The notes below the pieces were generated by a model. It was not told the origin of the DNA and made no database searches. It saw only the letters and a program-made list of their open reading frames with translations. Both the position numbers and the translations under genes were made by a program. From Pyramidobacter sp. (GTDB lineage: Bacteria > Synergistota > Synergistia > Synergistales > Dethiosulfovibrionaceae): a stretch of 5,571 bases of DNA. Location of the stretch: assembly GCA_017940445.1 (NCBI GenBank), contig JAGAYQ010000035.1, positions 1-5,571 of the forward strand, given 5' to 3'. Below are positions 1 to 5,266 of this stretch, piece after piece; the stretch's first letter is position 1; each line of letters opens with the position of its first letter.

Positions 1-37
1 AACGCTATAGATTGCGCGTGAATGCGTAACGATTTTC

Positions 38-44
38 AGGAGGT
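38..44 (+). promoter_or_regulatory. Shine-Dalgarno site of efp
   Basis: The sequence AGGAGGT lies 10 bases upstream of the ATG at 55. It fixes the efp start at 55 rather than at the in-frame ATG at 22, which has no Shine-Dalgarno site and would add 11 residues not seen in EF-P. The rest of the leader (1-54) is too short to show a complete promoter. A TATAGA at 6-11 could be a -10 element, but its -35 would lie outside the window. Confidence 0.85.
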
Positions 45-54
45 CATCAGAACC

Positions 55-630
55 ATGGCAGATATCGTCGATACCAGTAAATTTTATCCGGGCATGAAGC
101 TGAAGTGGCAGGGCGGACTTTGGGAAGTCGTCGAGTGCCAGCATCACATGAAGGGCCGCGGCGGCGCGGTGCTGAAGTGCAAGATGCGCAACCTCGACAC
201 CGGCAGCATTTCTGAGAACAGCTTCGTCTCCGGCAACGACAAGTTCGAGCGCGTCGTCTTTGACGAGAAGCCCGCGCAGTACAGCTATAAAGACGGTGAC
301 AACTACGTTTTCATGGATATGGAGAGCTACGACGAGGTGCGCCTGAGCAAGGAAGTCCTCGGCCCCGCGCTCAACTATCTTACCGACAACCTTGAAGTCA
401 GCCTTGACATGTACGAAGGCCGCGTGATGGGCATCACCCTGCCCAACAGCGTCGTGCTCAAGATCATCGACACGCAGCCGAACTTCAAGGGCGACACGGC
501 TTCCGGCGGCGGCAAGCCTGCGACGCTTGAGACGGGCATCGTCGTGAACGTGCCCTTCTTCGTCGCCAACGGCGAGAGCATCGTCGTCGATACGCGCTCC
601 GGCGAATACATCGAGCGCGTCAAGAAGTAG
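55..630 (+). CDS. efp: Translation elongation factor P (Arg-type loop)
   Basis: EF-P binds the ribosome between the P and E sites and relieves stalling at consecutive prolines; it acts in the cytoplasm. The 191-residue product has the usual family length. It has an N-terminal KOW-like domain (about 1-66), a central OB domain (about 67-128) and a C-terminal OB domain ending in SGEYIERVKK, which matches the typical EF-P tail. The start at 55 is set by a strong ribosome-binding site and gives MADIVDTSKFYPGMKLKW. The loop that reaches the peptidyl-transferase centre reads MKGRGG, so the residue carrying the modification in other bacteria is Arg35 here, not Lys. In Proteobacteria with EarP this Arg is rhamnosylated; no earP or other modification gene is in the window. 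Codon use is dominated by C-ending codons (GTC, ATC, AAC, GAC), which suggests high expression. It is separated by 66 bases from the next gene. Confidence 0.97.
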   Translation: MADIVDTSKFYPGMKLKWQGGLWEVVECQHHMKGRGGAVLKCKMRNLDTGSISENSFVSGNDKFERVVFDEKPAQYSYKDGDNYVFMDMESYDEVRLSKEVLGPALNYLTDNLEVSLDMYEGRVMGITLPNSVVLKIIDTQPNFKGDTASGGGKPATLETGIVVNVPFFVANGESIVVDTRSGEYIERVKK

Positions 631-696
631 ACGCAACCGTTTTTCACGACCGTTTCCGCGCACTTCGCGAACGGCCGGTGCAAGGAGGAAAACGCA

Positions 697-1143
697 ATGG
701 GTGCTCGTGACAGGATCGCTTATATCCGCGGCCTGCTGGACGCCGGCAGCGCTGCCGGCGGTCCGGCTCAGACTCTTTTTAGCGCGATCGTGGAAGCGCT
801 TGAGGCTCTGGCGGACGAAAATGAGGAACTGCGCGGCAAGCTTTCTGAACAGCAGAAAGCCATCGACGATCTGATCTTTGTCTGCGAAGAGCTGGACGCC
901 GATCTGGCCGATGTGGAATCGTGCCTTGAGATCGACGGCGTTGAAGAACCTGACGGTGAAGACCTGAAGGAAGACGATCTTGACAGCGAATACTGCGAGA
1001 CTGTCTGTCCTTCCTGCGGACTTCACTTCTTCTGCCATTCATCGCTTCTGACGGAGGACGGCGAAGCCGAGTGTCCCGATTGCGCATGCCGGTTCAGGCC
1101 GGAAGTGACACCGGAGGACGCCGGCGATGAATCTGATGGATGA
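697..1143 (+). CDS. CD1247 N-terminal domain-like coiled-coil/zinc-ribbon protein
   Basis: This 148-residue acidic protein has a helical N-terminal half and a small zinc ribbon. Residues 3-75 are rich in Leu, Glu and Asp with heptad-like spacing and begin with RDRIAYIRGLLDA, which resembles the CD1247 N-terminal domain found in Clostridia. A very acidic linker follows (about 78-98). A ribbon with Cys104-x2-Cys107 and Cys126-x2-Cys129 (CPSCG and CPDC) probably binds one zinc ion. There is no signal peptide or membrane segment, so it is probably cytoplasmic. The start at 697 has AAGGAGG (682-688) 8 bases upstream. Its last 17 bases overlap the start of the Asp23 gene, implying coupled translation and perhaps a shared role. 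The biochemical function of this family is not known to me; a scaffold or regulatory role is only a guess. The family call rests on remembered similarity in sequence pattern and gene position. Confidence 0.8.
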   Translation: MGARDRIAYIRGLLDAGSAAGGPAQTLFSAIVEALEALADENEELRGKLSEQQKAIDDLIFVCEELDADLADVESCLEIDGVEEPDGEDLKEDDLDSEYCETVCPSCGLHFFCHSSLLTEDGEAECPDCACRFRPEVTPEDAGDESDG

Positions 1144-1633
1144 AAACGGCCAGAACTCTGAGCCTGAATACAGCTCGGAGTTTGACCTTGATAAAGCTGT
1201 CGAAGAAGCCCGCAGCGAGGAAGAAAACGCCGGCGACAGCAAACTGCACATCTCCGAAGACGTTATCCAGGAGATCGCCAGGCGCGCACTGACTCAAGTC
1301 ACGTCAGTCGTGCCTGCCAGCTCCGGCTCGTCCGTGCTCGGACTGGGACGCAAGAACCCGGAAGGCGTCAAGATCTCGATCGTCGAAGAGGACAAGCAGT
1401 CGCAGATCTCTGTCGATGCGTATGTCCTGGTACGCTATGGACTGCGCATTCCCGACGTGGCGTGGGATCTTCAGGAGTTTCTCAAGAATGAACTGGAAGG
1501 CTCTACCGGCTACGAGGTCAAGGCTGTGAATATTTACGTCCAGGGCGTTTATTTCGGTGAACAGGCCGCAAAAGAGGAAGAAACGCCGGAAGATACCGAG
1601 GCAAAGGCAGTACCCGCGCCTGCCGGAGAATGA
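1127..1633 (+). CDS. Asp23/Gls24 family envelope stress response protein
   Basis: Asp23-family proteins are abundant membrane-associated cytoplasmic proteins linked to envelope homeostasis in Gram-positive bacteria, where Asp23 of Staphylococcus is tethered by the membrane protein AmaP. The Asp23 domain spans about residues 39-148 of 168. It begins KLHISEDVIQEIARRAL, passes through a beta strand (GVKISIV), the hallmark YVLVRYGLRIPDVAWDLQ, and ends at TGYEVKAVNIYVQGVYF, all close to the family pattern. The first 38 residues and the last 20 are acidic, low-complexity tails. The start at 1127 has GGAGG at 1113-1117 and lies inside the 3' end of the preceding gene. An in-frame ATG at 1136 is a possible alternative. 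No membrane segment is present, so an anchor would have to be another protein; the next gene is a candidate. A terminator-like hairpin follows the stop codon by 4 bases. Confidence 0.93.
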   Translation: MNLMDENGQNSEPEYSSEFDLDKAVEEARSEEENAGDSKLHISEDVIQEIARRALTQVTSVVPASSGSSVLGLGRKNPEGVKISIVEEDKQSQISVDAYVLVRYGLRIPDVAWDLQEFLKNELEGSTGYEVKAVNIYVQGVYFGEQAAKEEETPEDTEAKAVPAPAGE

Positions 1634-1637
1634 AAAC

Positions 1638-1669
1638 AATCAGCCGGCTCGTCTTCGGGCCGGCTGATT
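1638..1669 (+). terminator. Terminator-like or attenuator hairpin after the Asp23 gene
   Basis: The arms AATCAGCCGGC (1638-1648) and GCCGGCTGATT (1659-1669) are perfect inverted repeats of 11 bases. Three further pairs (one a G-U wobble) close a TCTT tetraloop, giving a stem of about 14 pairs. It begins 4 bases after the Asp23 stop codon. The run after it on the + strand (TTTGCTATT) is only moderately T-rich, so termination may be partial. On the opposite strand the hairpin is followed by GTTTTCATT, but no gene converges on it. The next gene's ribosome-binding site begins 12 bases after the stem. Confidence 0.7.
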
Positions 1670-1680
1670 TGCTATTGACG

Positions 1681-1687
1681 AAGGAGG
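1681..1687 (+). promoter_or_regulatory. Shine-Dalgarno site deciding the GTG start at 1695
   Basis: AAGGAGG lies 7 bases upstream of GTG 1695. The ATG at 1690 is only 2 bases from this site and belongs to a different frame, so the GTG start and its frame are preferred. Confidence 0.8.
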
Positions 1688-1694
1688 AGATGCG

Positions 1695-2189
1695 GTGTAT
1701 CAGGATTTTGGAAAAACTCCTTACGGTTTTATCAGGATCGATACGCAGGCGATCGTCTCGCTTGTTTCACGCCATCTCCCTTCCGGCGCGCTGTGCACGG
1801 CGGTGCGGATGCGCCCCCACGACCGTCTCTGCCTCGTCGTCATCAGCGATCGCCGCGAGTTCTGGAGCAGAGAGGATGACCTGCGCCGCGCGCGCGCGAT
1901 CACTGACGACCTTCGCGAAGCAGGGATGGAACTGCCGCGTCTGCGGTGGATACGGCAAAGCCGTTTCCCCGATCAATCGCCGCTGGTAGAACGGCGGGCA
2001 TATGATCAGCCCAGTTTCTGGATGAACGCGGCCTGCGGCATTTACGCGGCTTTTGCGCTCTCGTGGAAAAAATTCCTGATCTATGCCGGGATCGCGCTGC
2101 TGGCGTGGCTGCTTTCTTTCTGGCTGACGGCCGGAGGCGGCTGGAACCGGCTTAAAAGGATCATCCCTTTTATGAAAAACGATAAATGA
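1695..2189 (+). CDS. Uncharacterised small membrane protein, possible Asp23-like fold
   Basis: I do not recognise this 164-residue protein from a named family. Residues 13-90 are soluble and Arg-rich. By eye they suggest helix (16-28), strand (34-41), strand (44-52), helix (60-76) and strand (81-87). Two hydrophobic stretches follow, 107-124 (moderate) and 127-146 (strong, FLIYAGIALLAWLLSFWLTA), then a basic tail that ends in KNDK. This could be a membrane hairpin, or one helix preceded by an amphipathic segment. There is no N-terminal signal peptide. It starts with GTG after a strong Shine-Dalgarno site, right behind the terminator-like hairpin, and ends 17 bases before nusB. Its place after an Asp23 gene suggests a membrane partner like AmaP, but AmaP has its membrane segments at the N-terminus, so this would be an analogue rather than an orthologue. 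That role is inference. A (CG)6 run lies within the gene at 1887-1898. Confidence 0.8.
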   Translation: MYQDFGKTPYGFIRIDTQAIVSLVSRHLPSGALCTAVRMRPHDRLCLVVISDRREFWSREDDLRRARAITDDLREAGMELPRLRWIRQSRFPDQSPLVERRAYDQPSFWMNAACGIYAAFALSWKKFLIYAGIALLAWLLSFWLTAGGGWNRLKRIIPFMKNDK

Positions 2190-2193
2190 CGAG

Positions 2194-2199
2194 AAGAGG
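2194..2199 (+). promoter_or_regulatory. Shine-Dalgarno site of nusB
   Basis: AAGAGG is 7 bases upstream of ATG 2207. The in-frame ATG at 2186, which overlaps the previous stop codon as ATGA, has no comparable site, so 2207 is the better start. Use of 2186 through translational coupling cannot be excluded; it would add MTRRGAF. Confidence 0.65.
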
Positions 2200-2206
2200 T
2201 GCCTTT

Positions 2207-2734
2207 ATGACGACAACGAATGAAGAGCATAATAAAAAGCGCATTCGCGATCACGAAGCGCGCATACGGCTCTTTCAGATCCTCTGCGCTCTCGAATCGG
2301 TAAAAGGAGGGCCTCTTTCTCAGGCAGAGATCGAATCGCGTTTCGAAGAGCTGTTTGTCCTTCCTGAGTCTGTGCCGGGAGAGCCGTCTGCCCCTTCTGT
2401 GCCGGACAACGCCGAAGAGGATGAACAGGACAAGCGAGTTTCTTTTGAGGAATTTCGCAGCACATGCGCCAAAGCTGCTGATGTCCAGAGCCTGTATCCG
2501 GAAGCAGACGGGCTGATTGAGCGCTATTCAACTGACTGGAAGGCTGCGCGGATGACGCTTGTTGATCGCACGATCATCCGTCTGGCGCTTTACGAGGCGC
2601 TGATCGTCCGCAGCGTGCCGGTCTCGGTCGCGCTGAGCGAGGCGGTCCTGATCGCCAAGGAGTTCGGCGGGGCTGATTCAGCCCGCTTTGTCAACGGCGT
2701 GCTGGCCCGCATCGCCAGAGCCGTTGAGCAATGA
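2207..2734 (+). CDS. nusB: Transcription antitermination factor NusB
   Basis: NusB pairs with NusE (ribosomal protein S10), binds boxA RNA and supports antitermination on rRNA operons. The 175-residue product (from 2207) carries the diagnostic C-terminal half. This comprises RMTLVDRTIIRLALYEAL (115-132), VPVSVALSEAVLIAKEFGG (137-155) and SARFVNGVLARIA (158-170). The N-terminal helix, HEARIRLFQILCALE (16-30), corresponds to the basic RNA-binding end, though it is less Arg-rich than in many NusB proteins. The protein is longer than the usual 130-145 residues. The excess is a Pro/Glu/Asp-rich insertion at about 52-78 between the early helices and a polar N-terminal extension of about 15 residues. 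Its stop codon overlaps the xseA start (ATGA), so the two are probably translated together. The nusB-xseA pairing is common in Clostridia and related bacteria. Confidence 0.95.
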   Translation: MTTTNEEHNKKRIRDHEARIRLFQILCALESVKGGPLSQAEIESRFEELFVLPESVPGEPSAPSVPDNAEEDEQDKRVSFEEFRSTCAKAADVQSLYPEADGLIERYSTDWKAARMTLVDRTIIRLALYEALIVRSVPVSVALSEAVLIAKEFGGADSARFVNGVLARIARAVEQ

Positions 2735-3960
2735 TCAGACGTCTTGCGGGGGGCCGGAACGAAGGTCGCGCTTTTTCAGTCGATGAAGTCGCTCTGCGCG
2801 TCCGCAACCTGATCGATTACGACGAGACGCTGGCACATCTGACCGTCGAAGGCGAATTGACGGATTTCAAGCGGCACGTCTCAGGACATATTTATTTTAC
2901 TTTAAAAGGGCAGAACGCGTCACTGGCCTGCGTCATGTTCCGAAGCGACGCTGCCGGTCAGCTTCTTTGGCCGCAAGCGGGCGACCGCGTTTGCGTCGTT
3001 GGCAGCGTGAGGCTCTATGAAGCTCGGGGGACGGTACAGCTCTACGCGCGCAAATTATTTCCGCTTGGAGTCGGGGCTGCGGCCCGTGCCAAGGAAGAGC
3101 TCCGCGCCAGGCTTGAAAAAGAAGGTTTGTTTTCTCCCGCCCGGAAGCGCCCGGTGCCGGCGTATCCTCGCGTCGTAGCCTGCGTCACGTCTGATACGGG
3201 CGCGGCGGTGCGCGACGTGATCAAGCAGTACCGAAGCCGCTATCCTTTAGCATCGCTGATCATCGTCCCCTGTCTGGTGCAGGGCGTCCACGCTGCTGAA
3301 AGCGCGGCGGCAGCTCTGCGCCGGGCCTGTGCTCTTGATGGCGTCGAGGCCGTGCTCTTCGTTCGCGGCGGCGGCGCGAAAGAAGATCTCAGCCCCTTTG
3401 ATGACGAAGAGCTCGTTCGTGAGGTAGCGCGTTCGGCAGTCCCCGTCGTGACGGGGATCGGACATGAAATCGATGAGTCGCTCTGCGACCTGGCCGCAGA
3501 CCGTCGCGAGCCGACGCCGACGGCAGCTGCAGCATCTGTCTTTCCTGACAGGGCCCGCGAGCTGGACGCCGTATCTCTGTATCAGAAGCGGCTTGGGGCC
3601 TGCGCACAGACTTCGCTTGACGATGCCCGTCAGGATATCGACGCTGTGCAGCGGCAGCTGCGTCAAAATGCTGCGGCCGGGATCGGCAGCGCAGCGCAAA
3701 AAGTTGATTTTCTTGAAGAAACGATGGCGCGGGTTCTTGCCGACCGTCTTCGCATCAGCGCAGCCAAGCTCGGCGAGCTGGAACGCTCGCTGAACAACCT
3801 TTCGCCTCACGAGCTTGCGCGCCGCGGCTACAGTCTTGTCCTGCACGGCGGTCGGCCGCTGGTCACCGCTGCTGAAGTCAGGAAAAATGATGAGATCGTT
3901 GTCCAGCTTCTGGACGGCGACGTGCGCGGTACTGTCCGTTCAGTCGCTTCCCGCCGCTGA
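2731..3960 (+). CDS. xseA: Exodeoxyribonuclease VII large subunit
   Basis: XseA is the catalytic subunit of exonuclease VII, which cuts single-stranded DNA from both ends into oligonucleotides in repair and recombination. The 409-residue product is within the family range. An OB-fold DNA-binding domain covers about 15-112 (VEGELTDFKRHVSGHIYFTL at 39-58). The catalytic domain follows from about 115. A long coiled-coil region spans about 268-350, and the end has the conserved LSPHELARRGYSLV and a final small beta domain. Residues matching the E. coli catalytic set are present at identical spacing: Asp162 (for Asp155), Arg212 (Arg205), His245 (His238) and Asp248 (Asp241). Minor departures are RGGGA for the usual RGGGS, TSDTGAAVRD for TSPTGAAIRD, and GHEID for GHETD. 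It starts by a 4-base ATGA overlap with nusB. The small subunit gene xseB, often next, is not found here. Confidence 0.96.
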   Translation: MIRRLAGGRNEGRAFSVDEVALRVRNLIDYDETLAHLTVEGELTDFKRHVSGHIYFTLKGQNASLACVMFRSDAAGQLLWPQAGDRVCVVGSVRLYEARGTVQLYARKLFPLGVGAAARAKEELRARLEKEGLFSPARKRPVPAYPRVVACVTSDTGAAVRDVIKQYRSRYPLASLIIVPCLVQGVHAAESAAAALRRACALDGVEAVLFVRGGGAKEDLSPFDDEELVREVARSAVPVVTGIGHEIDESLCDLAADRREPTPTAAAASVFPDRARELDAVSLYQKRLGACAQTSLDDARQDIDAVQRQLRQNAAAGIGSAAQKVDFLEETMARVLADRLRISAAKLGELERSLNNLSPHELARRGYSLVLHGGRPLVTAAEVRKNDEIVVQLLDGDVRGTVRSVASRR

Positions 3961-3997
3961 ATGCGGCGCATCATCCTGAAAACGACGCTTAAACTGC

Positions 3998-4004
3998 AAG
4001 GAGA
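3998..4004 (+). promoter_or_regulatory. Shine-Dalgarno site of ahcY
   Basis: AAGGAGA sits 7 bases before ATG 4012. It favours this start over the in-frame ATG at 3961, which directly abuts the xseA stop codon and would add a 17-residue extension (MRRIILKTTLKLQGEFF) that is not a feature of the family. Confidence 0.8.
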
Positions 4005-4011
4005 ATTTTTT

Positions 4012-5262
4012 ATGGAATATAAAATTGCCGATCGTTCGCTGGCCCCTCTCGGGCATCAGAAAATCGACTGGGCCTGGCGTTCGATGCCTGTGCTGAACGC
4101 GCTGAAAAAACGATACGAGCCGCTCCAGCCTCTGAAGGGCGTCAAGCTTTCAGCATGCCTCCATCTTGAGGCTAAAACTGCCTGTCTGCTGCGGGTTTTT
4201 AAAGCTCTCGGCGCGGAAGTGCGCGCTGCCGGCAGCAATCCGCTTTCCACTCAGGACGACATCTGCGCCGCTCTGGTCGACAGCGGCGTGGCTGTGTTCA
4301 GCCATCACGGCATGAACGCTGATGAATATCATGAAAATCTGCGGCATACGCTTGCCTTCGGGCCGACCGTCATTGCTGACGACGGCGCCGATCTGGTGGC
4401 GACCCTGGTGACAGACATGAAGGAACTGATCCCGGCTGTCAGAGGCGCTTCGGAAGAGACGACCTCCGGCGTCAAGCGCCTGAAGGCGATGGAGGAACAG
4501 GGGATCCTGCCTTTCCCGATCATTTCCGTCAACGACGCCAACAGCAAATATCTGTTCGACAACCGTTACGGCACCGGTCAGTCGGTGTGGGACGGCTTTA
4601 TGCGCACGACTAACTCGCTCGTTGCCGGCAAGGTCGTTGTGATCGCCGGGTACGGCTGGTGCGGACGAGGCGCGGCGATGCGGGCCCGTGCGCTCGGCGC
4701 GCGCGTGGTCGTGACCGAACTCGATCCTCACCGCGCCTTTGAAGCTGTCATGGACGGCAACGAAGTGATGACGATGGCGCAGGCCGCGCCGATCGGTGAT
4801 ATTTTCCTCACCTTTACCGGAAACATCCACGTCATCCGCCGCGAGCACTTCGAAGTGATGAAGGATAACGCCATTCTCGGCAACGCTGGACACTTTGATG
4901 TGGAGATCGACAAGAATGCTCTTGCTGACCTTGCAGTGAAGCGCGACGAAGCCCGCGTCAACATCGAGACGTTCACGCTGCCCGACGGCCGCCGTATCAA
5001 TCTGCTTGGCGAAGGACGGCTTGTCAACCTTGCCTGCGGCGACGGACACCCGATCGAGATCATGGACCTCAGCTTCGCACTCCAGCTCGAATCGGCGCTG
5101 TATGTCAACGAACACGGCCGCAAGCTTGAAAATAAGCTCATGGACGTACCGGAGGAGATCGACCGTCGCGTTATGGTCGTCAAGCTGGCCGCCGCGGGGA
5201 TCTCGCTCGATCAGCTTACGGAAGAGCAGCGGGCCTACATGGCCGACTGGCGCGAGGACTAG
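4012..5262 (+). CDS. ahcY: S-adenosylhomocysteinase family hydrolase (archaeal/Thermotoga type)
   Basis: This family uses bound NAD to split S-adenosylhomocysteine into adenosine and homocysteine, removing the inhibitory product of methyltransferases. The 416-residue length fits the short form that lacks the insertion seen in many bacteria. Visible substrate-domain residues are His51, Asp124, Glu149, Lys179, Asp183 and Asn184, matching human His55, Asp131, Glu156, Lys186, Asp190 and Asn191. Other markers are GSNPLSTQDD (74-83), SEETTSGVKRL (147-157) and FDNRYGTGQS (182-191). The NAD-binding GYGWCGRG lies at 213-220, with Glu236 at the end of the second strand. NAGHFD (291-296) and GDGHPIEIM (343-351) follow. 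Human Cys195 is Thr188. At the base-recognition loop, human His-Met-Thr57-Val-Glu59 reads His51-Leu-Glu53-Ala-Lys55, as I recall for archaeal and Thermotoga enzymes. With an MtaD-type deaminase 4 bases downstream, the substrate might be S-inosylhomocysteine instead; the sequence does not settle this. Confidence 0.93.
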   Translation: MEYKIADRSLAPLGHQKIDWAWRSMPVLNALKKRYEPLQPLKGVKLSACLHLEAKTACLLRVFKALGAEVRAAGSNPLSTQDDICAALVDSGVAVFSHHGMNADEYHENLRHTLAFGPTVIADDGADLVATLVTDMKELIPAVRGASEETTSGVKRLKAMEEQGILPFPIISVNDANSKYLFDNRYGTGQSVWDGFMRTTNSLVAGKVVVIAGYGWCGRGAAMRARALGARVVVTELDPHRAFEAVMDGNEVMTMAQAAPIGDIFLTFTGNIHVIRREHFEVMKDNAILGNAGHFDVEIDKNALADLAVKRDEARVNIETFTLPDGRRINLLGEGRLVNLACGDGHPIEIMDLSFALQLESALYVNEHGRKLENKLMDVPEEIDRRVMVVKLAAAGISLDQLTEEQRAYMADWRED

Positions 5263-5266
5263 AACA

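Noticed and set aside
6..11. TATAGA as a possible -10 element for efp
   Set aside because: The matching -35 region lies outside the window, so a promoter cannot be supported.
22..54. Longer efp start at the ATG at 22
   Set aside because: There is no Shine-Dalgarno site before it, whereas ATG 55 has a strong one and gives the normal EF-P N-terminus.
650..674. Imperfect hairpin between efp and the CD1247-like gene (CCGTT..CGCG / CGCGAACGG)
   Set aside because: The stem is interrupted by a 2-base bulge and has no T-run after it, so it is not convincing as a terminator; it may be chance pairing in GC-rich DNA.
1675..1703. Promoter-like TTGACG (1675-1680) and TATCAG (1698-1703) with 17-base spacing
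   Set aside because: Transcription would begin inside the coding region, beyond the ribosome-binding site and GTG start at 1695, so it could not serve this gene; the -10 match is also poor.
1630..1989. A 119-codon + strand frame starting at the Asp23 stop codon
   Set aside because: It runs through the hairpin, overlaps the 1695-2189 gene in another frame, and has a Ser/Arg/Ala/Cys-rich composition typical of a shadow frame. Its internal ATG at 1690 is too close to the Shine-Dalgarno site.
3247..3846. A 199-codon minus-strand frame within xseA
   Set aside because: It is antisense to conserved XseA catalytic sequence and has no supporting start signal or family resemblance.
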